NCBI RefSeq assembly: GCF_002788215.1
Contig: NZ_CP024845.1
Coordinates: 2,170,001-2,234,000 of the forward strand
Direction: 5' to 3'
DNA length: 64,000 nucleotides
Origin: Halohasta litchfieldiae
Lineage (GTDB): Archaea; Halobacteriota; Halobacteria; Halobacteriales; Haloferacaceae
In this document: positions 33,335 through 42,170 of the stretch, in pieces
Numbering within the stretch: the first letter of the stretch is position 1
Layout of the letters: each line of letters opens with the position of its first letter
Translations under genes and position numbers: made by a program
The notes under the pieces: generated by a model
The model's database searches: none
Seen by the model: only the letters and a program-made list of their open reading frames with translations
Told to the model about the DNA's origin: nothing

Positions 33335-33937
33335 TCAGTCAGGAACGCCGAGGACGGCAATTTCGTAGTCCGCAATATCCGACGGTGAGGCCAACAGAAT
33401 CACCTCGAACTGCCAGGCGTTGCCTGCGGCGAGATCACTCGTGCGGGCGATATACAGACCGAGTTGCGCGCCGGTGGCGTTGTAGACGCGGACACGGACC
33501 TCGACGGTTCGGACGACCTCGCTGCCGGTGTTGACCACCGTGCCCTGGACGACCGGCCCTTTGTACCCCTGGGTGAGGACATACTCGTGTGACTCCAAGA
33601 CGAGTGAATCGAGGGGTACGGCATTGGTGGTTGGCTCCGTTATCGCGGCCGCTTCCGCGGCGGTCGTCTGCTGGGCTGTCCGCTCGGTGGCGTTGGTTTG
33701 GTTGGTTTGGTTGGTTTGGTTGGTTTGGTTGGTCTGATTGGTTTGGTTGGTTTGGTTGGTTTGGTTGGTTTGGTTGGTCTGATTGGTTTGGTTGGTCTGA
33801 TTGGTTTGGTTCAGCTGCCCGTCTTGATACGGTGGGCTACTGCTTGTTTCGGCACAGCCACCGAGAACAGCCACCACTCCTCCGCCACAGACGGCGACAA
33901 ACCCACGGCGGGTCGTTCCAGTAGCGCGGTCGGTCAT
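33335..33937 (-). CDS. Tat-type lipoprotein with NQT sequon repeats and FxLYD-like domain
   Basis: 200 residues. The N-terminus has a twin-arginine motif ([13 protein letters not shown]) and a lipobox LGGC with the lipidated cysteine at residue 28. Residues 43-81 are 13 uninterrupted Asn-Gln-Thr triplets followed by Asn-Ala-Thr. Each triplet is an N-glycosylation sequon, so the stalk could be densely glycosylated. The C-terminal 100 residues ([20 protein letters not shown], then [20 protein letters not shown]) look like an FxLYD beta-sandwich. It is anchored outside the cell. It converges on the channel gene with a 14-base gap. Confidence 0.82.
   Translation of the reverse strand: MTDRATGTTRRGFVAVCGGGVVAVLGGCAETSSSPPYQDGQLNQTNQTNQTNQTNQTNQTNQTNQTNQTNQTNQTNQTNQTNATERTAQQTTAAEAAAITEPTTNAVPLDSLVLESHEYVLTQGYKGPVVQGTVVNTGSEVVRTVEVRVRVYNATGAQLGLYIARTSDLAAGNAWQFEVILLASPSDIADYEIAVLGVPD
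33695..33811. repeat. 13 tandem 9-bp units (NQT codons)
   Basis: GGTTTGGTT (ten copies) and the variant GGTCTGATT (three copies) are arrayed head to tail over 117 bases, each encoding Asn-Gln-Thr on the minus strand. The copy number is likely to vary between strains by slippage. Confidence 0.95.
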
Positions 33938-34108
33938 TGTCGACTGATCCCCTCACGCCGTGTCGTGAAAACTCGCATGGCCGACACATCGACCGACATC
34001 ACGGACTTATCCTGTTGAACGTGATATTCCACGCGTAACGGCCGTCTCTGTACAGTATTGGCTGTGTTGGGAATAACCTACTTTGGGCCCTCGACCCGTG
34101 GTAGTCGT

Positions 34109-35119
34109 ATGGCTTCTTCGGGGTCCTCTGACACAGGGGCACAATCCGAGCCGCGTTTGGAGCATGACCCACGATCACGGAATCGGCTCATCGAATGGCT
34201 CGTGGTCGACGGGAGTCGACTGCTGCTCACGATCATCATCTCAGTCGGTCTCTTCGGGCTGCTTTTGATTCTCAACGCGCTGGGGGTGATCGGATTCACC
34301 GATCAAGGGTCAGTGACCCGCATGGCAAGCGGGATGATTGCTGGCTCGCTGTCGCTTGTCACGCTCGTCGTCTCAGTGAATCAACTCATTTTGTCGCAAG
34401 AATTCTCCCCGGTTGGAAAACACCGCGATCAGTTCAGTAGTGTGATGCAGTTTCGGCAAGATATCGAACAGCAGGCAGATATTCCACGAACACCGATGGA
34501 GCCAACGCGAGTCCTATCGGTGCTCGCCGACACGATTGGGACGAATGCCAGCCGACTGGCCGAGTCGGTTGCAGACAGTCCCAACGCGGCGTACAGACAG
34601 CAGGTCACACAGTACGCCCAGAGCGTCGAGGACAACGCCCAGTGGGTCGACCAGTCGGTAGACGAGCCTCAGACGAATGCGTTCGATGCGCTCTCGGTCG
34701 CAATCGCCTACGATGACGGCTGGCAGTTGTCGACCGCTCGCTATCTCCGTAACAGCGCCCCGGCGCTCTCGGCTGAGACCGAAACCGCGTTCGATGACCT
34801 GATCGAGTCGACACGCCTGTTTAGTAGCGCCCAAGAACATTTCAAAACGGTGTACCTCCAGCGTGAACTCACCCGGTTTTCACAGCTCATTATCTACACC
34901 GGTGTTCCAGCCGTCTTTGCAGCGGTGTTTATCATACTCATACACGGCGGGCTTGGGACCCCGGCGATCAGCGCGGCGGCTCTTCCATCCGTCGTCTCGC
35001 TGCTCGTCACGCTCGTGTTCGTTCCCTTGGTGCTGCTCGCCGTGTTTATTTTGCGGACCGCAACCATCATCCGACGGACCGCCACTGTTGGCCCGATGCT
35101 GTTAGGAGAACGCAGGTAA
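34109..35119 (+). CDS. Four-helix membrane protein, copy B of a paralogous pair
   Basis: 336 residues from ATG 34109. Two N-terminal membrane segments (about 38-60 and 80-98) are followed by [20 protein letters not shown], a helical cytoplasmic middle with [16 protein letters not shown], and two C-terminal membrane segments. The layout and the two signature blocks match the gene at 20244-21257, so they are paralogues of one uncharacterised family. It lies about 800 bases downstream of the ion-channel gene, on the same strand. Function unknown; an ion-transport or membrane-sensing role is inference only. Confidence 0.72.
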   Translation: MASSGSSDTGAQSEPRLEHDPRSRNRLIEWLVVDGSRLLLTIIISVGLFGLLLILNALGVIGFTDQGSVTRMASGMIAGSLSLVTLVVSVNQLILSQEFSPVGKHRDQFSSVMQFRQDIEQQADIPRTPMEPTRVLSVLADTIGTNASRLAESVADSPNAAYRQQVTQYAQSVEDNAQWVDQSVDEPQTNAFDALSVAIAYDDGWQLSTARYLRNSAPALSAETETAFDDLIESTRLFSSAQEHFKTVYLQRELTRFSQLIIYTGVPAVFAAVFIILIHGGLGTPAISAAALPSVVSLLVTLVFVPLVLLAVFILRTATIIRRTATVGPMLLGERR

Positions 35120-35234
35120 CCCGTGTCGCGTCGACAGCCTCGCAGCACTCCCGTGGCGGTGTCGAGCATGCCAACGACACCCAGCCAGTCGACCCTATCG
35201 AAACCGTTTTGATGAAACCTTGCGGACAGTCAGT

Positions 35235-36899
35235 ATGCCGACGGAACCTACAACGGGATACGACCCCACACTGGGGAAGAAGTTTATTTTTGTAACGGGA
35301 GGTGTCATGTCCGGCCTCGGGAAAGGGATCACAGCCGCGAGTACGGGCCGACTGCTGGCCAACGCGGGCTTCGACGTCACCGCGGTCAAAGTCGACCCCT
35401 ACCTCAACGTCGACGCCGGGACGATGAATCCCTACGAACACGGCGAGGTGTACGTCCTCAAAGACGGCGGCGAGGTCGACCTCGATCTGGGGAACTACGA
35501 GCGGTTCCTCGGGATCGATATGACCTCCGATCACAACGTGACGACGGGGAAAACCTACCAGAGCGTGATCGAAGCCGAGCGCGCGGGCGACTATTTGGGC
35601 AAAACGGTCCAGATTATTCCCCACGTCACCGACGACATCAAGCGGCGCATCCGGGAGGCCGCCGAGGGCACCGACGTCTGTATCGTCGAGATCGGCGGCA
35701 CCGTCGGCGACATCGAGTCGATGCCGTTCTTGGAATCCCTCCGGCAGTTCGCTAGCGAGGAGGACGACGAGGATTTACTCTTCATGCACGTGACGCTCGT
35801 CCCCGACTCGATGAACGGCGAGCAGAAAACCAAACCCACCCAACACAGCGTCAAAGAACTCCGATCTATCGGTCTGCAGCCTGATATTCTCGTTGGGCGG
35901 AACGAAGACCATCTCGAAGAACAGACAAAGACCAAGATCGCCCGTTTCTGTGATGTCTCGACGGATGCGGTCTTCTCGAATCCCGATGTCGACGACATCT
36001 ACAAGGTCCCGCTGATGGTCGAAGACGAGGGACTCGACGAGTACGTAATGGAGCGACTCGGTATCGCTAAGAGCGCACTGCCGAAAGCCGAGCGCTCCCA
36101 GCGCTGGCGAGAACTCGTCACCCGTGACCGTGAGGGAACTGTCGAAATCGCACTCGTCGGCAAGTATGGCTTAGAAGACGCCTACATGTCGATCCACGAG
36201 GCGCTGAAACACGCCGGCATCGAACGCGAAGTCGACGTCGACGTACTCTGGGTCGACTCCGACCAGATGCACGACGAACACACCGAGCGACTCGAAGCCG
36301 CCGACGGAATCATCGTCCCCGGCGGCTTTGGCTCCCGTGGCACCGACGGCAAGATCGACGCCGTGCGCCACGCCCGCGAAAACAACGTTCCGTTCCTCGG
36401 GCTCTGTCTGGGCTTCCAGATGGCCGTCATCGAACACGCCCGCAACGTCCTCGGACTCGAAGACGCCAACTCCGCGGAACTCGACGAAGAGACCCCACAC
36501 CCCGTCATCGATATCCTCCCCGAACAGAAGGAGGTCGACGACATGGGCGGCACGATGCGACTCGGTGCACACGAGACCCAGATCGAACCCGGTACGCTCG
36601 CGGCCAGAATCTACGCCGACGATTCGTGTACCGAACGACACCGCCACCGCTACGAAGTTAACCCCAACTACATCGACCAACTCGAATCCGAGGGGCTGGC
36701 CTTTTCCGGCACGGCGGGTCGACGGATGGAGATTCTCGAACACGAGGATCATCCGTTCTTTTTCGGCACGCAGTTCCACCCCGAGTTCCGGTCCCGACCG
36801 GACCGAGCCAGCCCGCCGTTCGTGGGCTTTTTGAAGGCCGTTGTCGACCGCAGCGAATCCGAAACCGAACCGCAGTCCGAAGACGAGGTCACCATCTAA
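35235..36899 (+). CDS. pyrG: CTP synthase
   Basis: 554 residues from ATG 35235 (an ATG five codons earlier is possible). It makes CTP from UTP, ATP and glutamine. The synthase domain starts [20 protein letters not shown]. The C-terminal class-I glutamine amidotransferase domain has the catalytic cysteine in [12 protein letters not shown] and the His/Glu in [12 protein letters not shown]. The length is typical. Its stop overlaps the start of the GMP synthase gene (TAATG), making a three-gene nucleotide operon with the two genes downstream. Confidence 0.97.
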   Translation: MPTEPTTGYDPTLGKKFIFVTGGVMSGLGKGITAASTGRLLANAGFDVTAVKVDPYLNVDAGTMNPYEHGEVYVLKDGGEVDLDLGNYERFLGIDMTSDHNVTTGKTYQSVIEAERAGDYLGKTVQIIPHVTDDIKRRIREAAEGTDVCIVEIGGTVGDIESMPFLESLRQFASEEDDEDLLFMHVTLVPDSMNGEQKTKPTQHSVKELRSIGLQPDILVGRNEDHLEEQTKTKIARFCDVSTDAVFSNPDVDDIYKVPLMVEDEGLDEYVMERLGIAKSALPKAERSQRWRELVTRDREGTVEIALVGKYGLEDAYMSIHEALKHAGIEREVDVDVLWVDSDQMHDEHTERLEAADGIIVPGGFGSRGTDGKIDAVRHARENNVPFLGLCLGFQMAVIEHARNVLGLEDANSAELDEETPHPVIDILPEQKEVDDMGGTMRLGAHETQIEPGTLAARIYADDSCTERHRHRYEVNPNYIDQLESEGLAFSGTAGRRMEILEHEDHPFFFGTQFHPEFRSRPDRASPPFVGFLKAVVDRSESETEPQSEDEVTI

Positions 36900-37816
36900 T
36901 GGTAAACCCAACAGAGTTCATCGACGAGGCAGTCGAATCGATTAAAGAACAGATCGGCGACGAAAACGCGATCATCGCGCTGTCCGGCGGCGTCGACTCC
37001 TCGGTCGCAGCCACGCTGGCCTACCGAGCAATCGGCGAGCAGTTGACCCCCGTCTACGTCGACACCGGCCTCATGCGCAAAGGCGAGACCGACCAGATTC
37101 GAGATACCTTTTCGTTCATGGAGAGTCTCGAAATCGTCGACGCCCGCGAACGGTTTTACGAGGGTCTCGAAGGCGTGACTGACCCCGAAGAGAAACGCAA
37201 GGTAATCGGTGAGCAGTTCATCCGGGAGTTCGAACGCGAAGCCAAGGAGACCGACGCCCAGTATCTCGTCCAAGGGACCATTTATCCCGACCGCATCGAA
37301 AGCGAGGGCAACATCAAATCCCACCACAACGTCGGTGGGCTTCCGGAGCGCGTCGACTTCGAGGGAATCGTCGAACCGGTCCGTGACCTCTACAAGGACG
37401 AGGTCCGCGAGGTCGCCCGCGAACTCGAACTCGAAGACATCATCTCCGAGCGCATGCCGTTCCCCGGCCCCGGCCTCGCCGTCCGAATCATTGGCGAAGT
37501 CACCCCGGAAAAGGTCGAGGTGGCCCGCGAGTCCTGCCACGTCGTCGAAGAGGAACTCGAAGAGTACGAGCCGTGGCAGGCGTTCGCCGCTGTGATCGGT
37601 AAAGCCACGGGTGTCAAAGGCGATAATCGAGTCCACGGCTGGGTCGTCGCCGTGCGGTCGGTCGAGAGCCGCGATGGGATGACCGCCCGCGCCCAAGAGA
37701 TCGACTGGTCGACGCTCCAGCGGATTCAGAGCCGGATTACTGGCGAAAACGAGAACGTCGCCCGCGTCGTCTACGACGTCACACACAAACCGCCAGCGAC
37801 CATCGAGTACGAGTAA
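36899..37816 (+). CDS. guaAB: GMP synthase, ATP pyrophosphatase subunit
   Basis: 305 residues. In archaea GMP synthase is split; this is the subunit that activates XMP with ATP and accepts ammonia from a separate glutaminase. The PP-loop [19 protein letters not shown] and the C-terminal dimer/XMP-binding motifs ([27 protein letters not shown]) are intact. The glutaminase subunit is not in the window. It overlaps pyrG upstream and the small gene downstream by one base each, so all three are translated together. Confidence 0.96.
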   Translation: MVNPTEFIDEAVESIKEQIGDENAIIALSGGVDSSVAATLAYRAIGEQLTPVYVDTGLMRKGETDQIRDTFSFMESLEIVDARERFYEGLEGVTDPEEKRKVIGEQFIREFEREAKETDAQYLVQGTIYPDRIESEGNIKSHHNVGGLPERVDFEGIVEPVRDLYKDEVREVARELELEDIISERMPFPGPGLAVRIIGEVTPEKVEVARESCHVVEEELEEYEPWQAFAAVIGKATGVKGDNRVHGWVVAVRSVESRDGMTARAQEIDWSTLQRIQSRITGENENVARVVYDVTHKPPATIEYE

Positions 37817-38148
37817 TGAGCCAGATTGCAATCGTCGCCGGTCCTGACCCTGACGGACTCGGCGATGCACTGGAAGCCGAGGGGGTTACGATCCACCGGA
37901 TCACTGGCGTCGTCTCGCTGTCGACGCTCCAAGAGGCCGGCCTCGACGAGGCCGATCTGCTGGTGTTGACCGACATTGGCGAAGCCAGCGGGATTCCGGT
38001 CGCCAAGGAAAACACCCCCGAGATACGCGTGGTCGTCTACAGTCCGAAGAACCTGCCGGACTTCGTCAAGGGTCAAGCAGATTTGGCCGTCGACCCCGAA
38101 CTACTCGATGTGAGTGTCGTCGCCGAGGAACTGGCCGCCGAGAACTAA
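37816..38148 (+). CDS. Small conserved protein in the pyrG-guaAB operon
   Basis: 110 residues, soluble, alternating alpha/beta (QIAIVAGPDPDGLGDALEAE, DLLVLTDIGEASGIPVAKEN, IRVVVYSPKNLPDFVKGQAD). It resembles a Rossmann-like or receiver-like half domain without obvious catalytic residues. I recall a haloarchaeal family (DUF7126) found next to guaAB; that label is tentative. The one-base overlap with guaAB suggests it acts with the nucleotide enzymes, perhaps as a regulator. Confidence 0.75.
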   Translation: MSQIAIVAGPDPDGLGDALEAEGVTIHRITGVVSLSTLQEAGLDEADLLVLTDIGEASGIPVAKENTPEIRVVVYSPKNLPDFVKGQADLAVDPELLDVSVVAEELAAEN

Positions 38149-38347
38149 TCCGCGCCCCACCGATGTGGTCGACCGTTCGGTAGCGATGGGTCGACTCACT
38201 GTTGGTCGATCTAAAATATACCGGGTTATATTGCTGACATTCTCTCCTCATATAAAAAACCACACGACGTTTACGGGAGTAATCCGGCGCAAATGGGGTC
38301 CACTACTGTTCTCATACAAGTACTATCCTCCAATATGATAGGTCGTA

Positions 38348-39763
38348 ATGCGCCGAAATCTACTGATGGCAATCGTCCTGACAGTCTGTCTGTCTATGGC
38401 AATCCCCGCCATGGCGACAACTGCTGGGGCCCAGACAGCCGACGACGGTGAGAGCTTCGCATTCGACGCGACGCTCGACAACGAAACCGTCACTGTGTCT
38501 GTAACATCGAATGACACGGCCGTCGAGAACGCGACGGTCGCGGTCAATGGTAGCGAGGCAGGAACAACTGACGCCAACGGCACTCTGCAGTTCGGTCTCG
38601 ACAACCGCTCTGCGGTCGAACTCGGGGTCACCGTCGACGGCAGCACCCAGACGACCACCTACGAGGTAGTCGACGGGAGCCTCGTCGAGCAGACCGAGAG
38701 TCCCGACACGACCGACTTCGCGTTCGGCGCAACACTCGACAACGAGACGGTAACGGTGTCGGTCACATCGAACGACACCGCAGTCGAGAACGCGACGGTC
38801 GCAGTCAACGACACTAATGTCGGTCCCACTGACGCGAACGGAACCCTCCAGTTCGGTCTCGATAATCGCTCGGCACTCGACATCTCGGTGACTGTCGACG
38901 GGACCACCCAGACGACGACCTACGAGGTTGTCGACGGTGAACTCGTTGCACAAGACGACACCGACGAGACCACCGAGTTCGACTTCGGTGCGACACTCGA
39001 CAACGAGACCGTGACGGTCTCAGTCGCCTCCAATGGGACGGCTGTCGAGAACGCGGCGGTCGCAGTCAACGGTAGCGATGTGGGCACCACTGACGCGAAC
39101 GGAACTCTCCAGTTCGGTCTTGACGACCGACCAGCAGTTGACATTGCGGTGACGGTTGATGGCACCACCCAGTCGACGATCTACGAGGTTGTCGGCGGTG
39201 AACTCATCACCCAAGAGAGTGTCGAGGACGCACAAGAGGTCCCCGAGGAGGCAGCCGATCAGGTCTCAACGATCCAGAAACTGATCTCGGCGTTCCGTAA
39301 CGGCGAGATCGAGAAACTCGGCCCAATCGTCTCCGAGGCCGCCGGTCGCGGGCCACCGGCGGATGCCGGTAACGGCTCGGGTAACGCACCAGAAGATGCC
39401 GGTAATGGACAGGGCAATGCACCAGAGGATGCCGGTAACGGGCAGGGCAACGCGCCAGAAGACGCCGGTAACGGGCAGGGCAACGCGCCAGAGGATGCCG
39501 GTAACGGACAGGGCAACGCACCAGAAGACGCCGGTAACGGGCAGGGCAATGCACCGGAAGACGCCGGTAACGGACAGGGCAATGCACCGGAAGACGCCGG
39601 TAATGGGCAGGGCAACGGCAACGCAGACCGTGGCGGAAGCGGTAGCAGTCAGGGCAACGGCGGTAACGGTGGCAATGGCGGTAACGGCGGCTCCGGCGGC
39701 AACAGCGGTCAGGGCAACGGGCAGGGCGGTGGACCACCTGCATCCATCGCTACTAGCCGATAA
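38348..39763 (+). CDS. Secreted modular repeat protein
   Basis: 471 residues. A signal peptide (NLLMAIVLTVCLSMAIPAMA) is followed by three consecutive 87-residue modules starting at 38456, 38717 and 38978, each an Ig/carboxypeptidase-regulatory-like beta fold (ATLDNETVTVSV, then NATVAVNGS, TDANGTLQFGLDNR, TTTYEVVDG). Next is a short helical part (QVSTIQKLISAFRNGEIEKL), then seven 11-residue units DAGNG(S/Q)GNAPE and a partial eighth, and a Gly/Asn/Gln-rich tail. The modules hold many N-x-T/S sequons. It should be an exported surface or matrix protein. No anchor motif is seen at the C-terminus. Confidence 0.82.
   Translation: MRRNLLMAIVLTVCLSMAIPAMATTAGAQTADDGESFAFDATLDNETVTVSVTSNDTAVENATVAVNGSEAGTTDANGTLQFGLDNRSAVELGVTVDGSTQTTTYEVVDGSLVEQTESPDTTDFAFGATLDNETVTVSVTSNDTAVENATVAVNDTNVGPTDANGTLQFGLDNRSALDISVTVDGTTQTTTYEVVDGELVAQDDTDETTEFDFGATLDNETVTVSVASNGTAVENAAVAVNGSDVGTTDANGTLQFGLDDRPAVDIAVTVDGTTQSTIYEVVGGELITQESVEDAQEVPEEAADQVSTIQKLISAFRNGEIEKLGPIVSEAAGRGPPADAGNGSGNAPEDAGNGQGNAPEDAGNGQGNAPEDAGNGQGNAPEDAGNGQGNAPEDAGNGQGNAPEDAGNGQGNAPEDAGNGQGNGNADRGGSGSSQGNGGNGGNGGNGGSGGNSGQGNGQGGGPPASIATSR
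39362..39616 (+). repeat. Seven and a partial eighth 33-bp tandem repeats in a secreted protein gene
   Basis: Units of 33 bases (GATGCCGGTAACGG...CCAGAA type) encode DAGNGxGNAPE. The copies differ mainly at third codon positions, so the peptide is under selection and the array is not a fresh expansion. Confidence 0.9.
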
Positions 39764-40004
39764 GTAACGATCCGATAGCCGAAGGTACGGATCGTCACTG
39801 AACACACCACACTCATCACACTCCGATCTGCGGGCAGTCAGAACGAGCACCCCTCTCCGCGCTCCGTTCGTCGGGCAAACGAACGAGCCATACGCCATTT
39901 TCGAGCAGTATTCCTTTCGGTTCGTCCGTGTTTCAGCCGAGTGGTGACAACCCTCTCTGGGAGCCAAACAGCTAAGTGAGTGACACACGTTACCACAAAC
40001 CAGT

Positions 40005-40187
40005 ATGGCCTCAGCACAGACCACTGATGACGAGTTGTTCGACGAGTTCCTTTCGGCAAACGGACACGATACGGTACCGGCAGGATGGGACCACTCGTAT
40101 AACAAAAAGCAGTGTCCCGAGTGCGGAGGCATCCACGACGACGACGCACAGAAATGCGCTGTCTGTGGTTGGTTCCCCGAGCGGTAG
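40005..40187 (+). CDS. HVO_0416-type small zinc-finger protein
   Basis: 60 residues. The C-terminal half has two CxxC pairs (KKQCPECGGIHDDDAQKCAV, then CGWFPER), a compact zinc ribbon. The N-terminus is acidic and helical (TDDELFDEFLSANGHD). It matches my memory of a haloarchaeal micro-protein family named after HVO_0416. It probably binds one zinc ion and acts in protein or nucleic-acid contacts; no function is established here. Confidence 0.8.
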   Translation: MASAQTTDDELFDEFLSANGHDTVPAGWDHSYNKKQCPECGGIHDDDAQKCAVCGWFPER

Positions 40188-40258
40188 TCGACTCCTTCCG
40201 CAACTCAGTTTCCCCGCGAGCGGTGCCCAGCCGTCGACTTCGGCGACCGAAGTCACGT

Positions 40259-40266
40259 CGTTTATC
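40259..40266 (+). promoter_or_regulatory. TATA-like box of the helicase operon
   Basis: A GTTTATCA-type string lies about 27-34 bases before the ATG at 40293. Confidence 0.45.
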
Positions 40267-40292
40267 AGGTCGGGGCACGTGCAAATGGTACA

Positions 40293-42170
40293 ATGAGTAC
40301 CACGGACGTGCAGATAACCCGCCTGTTCGGTGGTCCCGGCAGCGGGAAGACGACAGCCCTACTCGACCGCGTCGAGACGATTCTCGAAGACGACGACGTC
40401 GACACGCGTGACATTCTGGTCGTCTCCTACACCCGAGCGGCCGCCGCCGAGATCCGCGAGCGGCTCGCCGAGCGGTTGGAGACGACACCCCGCGAACTGA
40501 AGGGCAACGTCTGCACGATGCACGCGAAAGCCTACGAACTGCTGAACCTCTCCCGTGGTGATGTCGTCGGTGAAGACGACAAAACGGAGTTCTGCGAGGA
40601 TTTCGGCCTCGAATACGAAGACGAGTACCAGAGCGGCGGCCGCCGCACCGCTCGGTCGACGACCCTCGGCAACAAGATCATCTCGACGAGTCAGTGGCTC
40701 CAGCGGACCAGCCGAGAGGTTTCGGACTGGTACGATGTCCCTTTCCAGTGGAACGTCGAGGAGGTCCGCCTCCCACCCGAGATCGACCCCAACGCCCAAG
40801 AGGGCAATAAGTACACCCCGACGTGGACGGCTGACGACGACCGCGTCGACATCCCCGAGGCGATCCGTGCGTGGCGCAGTTATAAAGGCGACCACGAACT
40901 GGTCGGCTTCGCCGACATGCTCGAACGCGTCAAACAGCGCTCGCTGCTGCCGAACGTCGACTATCTCGTCATCGACGAGTTTCAGGATATCACGACGCTG
41001 CAGTATGACGTCTTCGAGGAGTGGAAACCCCACATGAAGCAGGTGCTGATCGCCGGCGACGACGACCAGGTCGTCTACGCCTGGCAGGGTGCGGACCCGA
41101 ACCTCCTGCTCGATGCCGAGCGCGATGAGGATGTCGTCCTCCCGAATTCCTACCGACTCCCCTCGCGGATCCTCAACGTCGTCGACAGGGAGATCCAGCA
41201 TATCGAAAAACGCCAAGAGAAGGACCTCAAACCCCGCAAAGAGGGCGGTGTCGTCGAGGGTGTCGAAAACGCCTCGATGCTCGAACTCGTTCGGAACGTC
41301 CGGTACACGGTCCAAGAAGACGACGGTAGCGTGATGGTGCTGTTCCGCGCCCGCTACCAACTGTTCCAGTTCATCGAGGAGTTCATCGACGAGGGGATTC
41401 CATTCAAGGCGCTGACCGACCAGCGGCTCTGGACCGACCGACTCGTCGACTACGTCCGGGCCATCGAAGCCTACGACGCTGACGAGGACCTCACTCTCCT
41501 ACAGGGGCGTCGACTGGCTGATATGCTCCAGACCTCGGCGTTCGGTTCCAACGAGCGCGACGAGTTCTACGAGTTCCTCGAAGACCGCGAAGAGGCGGCT
41601 GAAACCGAGGATCTCACGGAGGTTCCGCTGGCTCCCGAAGACGTCAAGAACTTCGCCCCGTTCATTCCTGATCCGGCCTCGGCCAGCGACATGGTCCGAA
41701 AAGTGACGAGCTTCCAGCGAAAGTCGATCAACGCCTACTTCGAGGGCGACTACCACGGTCAGGACCCCAACCTCGTGCGGGTGGGAACGATCCACTCCGC
41801 GAAGGGTCGTGAGGCCGACCACGTCTTTGTTGGGACCGATCTCACCGAGAAGGTCGTCGAACAGATGGCCGCGACCGTCACCGGCCGCGAAGAGAGCGAT
41901 GTCGAGCCCTCTGACGACGAGCTTCCGGGCGAAGACGAATTTACCAAACACACCAATCCGGTGCCGCTGCTGACCGACAACGAGCGCCGCGTGTTCTACG
42001 TCGGGATGAGCCGTGCCCGCGAGCGGCTCGTGCTCCTCGAAAACCTGATCGACGGCGCGCCGACGGTGCCGATCAGCGTCTTGCTCCACAACGAGATCCG
42101 CCAGCAGCCTGCCAACGAGTTGCTCGATGCGGCCCAAGCCGCCGAGGATGCCCCCGAACCCGAACCGTGA
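40293..42170 (+). CDS. UvrD/Rep-family superfamily 1 helicase
   Basis: 625 residues. The Walker A motif is FGGPGSGKTTALLDRVE, motif Ia-like IVVSYTRAAAAEI, Walker B DYLVIDEFQDITTLQ, motif III IAGDDDQVVYAWQGADP, motif V VGTIHSAKGREADHVFVG and motif VI RRVFYVGMSRARERLVL. All helicase motifs are intact, so it should be an active 3'-5' DNA helicase or translocase. It is shorter than UvrD (about 720). The stop overlaps the next gene by four bases (GTGA), linking it to the M24-like protein. Confidence 0.93.
   Translation: MSTTDVQITRLFGGPGSGKTTALLDRVETILEDDDVDTRDILVVSYTRAAAAEIRERLAERLETTPRELKGNVCTMHAKAYELLNLSRGDVVGEDDKTEFCEDFGLEYEDEYQSGGRRTARSTTLGNKIISTSQWLQRTSREVSDWYDVPFQWNVEEVRLPPEIDPNAQEGNKYTPTWTADDDRVDIPEAIRAWRSYKGDHELVGFADMLERVKQRSLLPNVDYLVIDEFQDITTLQYDVFEEWKPHMKQVLIAGDDDQVVYAWQGADPNLLLDAERDEDVVLPNSYRLPSRILNVVDREIQHIEKRQEKDLKPRKEGGVVEGVENASMLELVRNVRYTVQEDDGSVMVLFRARYQLFQFIEEFIDEGIPFKALTDQRLWTDRLVDYVRAIEAYDADEDLTLLQGRRLADMLQTSAFGSNERDEFYEFLEDREEAAETEDLTEVPLAPEDVKNFAPFIPDPASASDMVRKVTSFQRKSINAYFEGDYHGQDPNLVRVGTIHSAKGREADHVFVGTDLTEKVVEQMAATVTGREESDVEPSDDELPGEDEFTKHTNPVPLLTDNERRVFYVGMSRARERLVLLENLIDGAPTVPISVLLHNEIRQQPANELLDAAQAAEDAPEPEP

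Noticed and set aside
33695-33811. Possible CRISPR or microsatellite unrelated to coding
   Set aside because: The 9-base units keep frame and encode sequons within a lipoprotein; no spacers.
39362-39616. Possible CRISPR array (33-base repeats)
   Set aside because: The repeats are contiguous with no spacers and encode a peptide repeat in frame with a signal-peptide protein.
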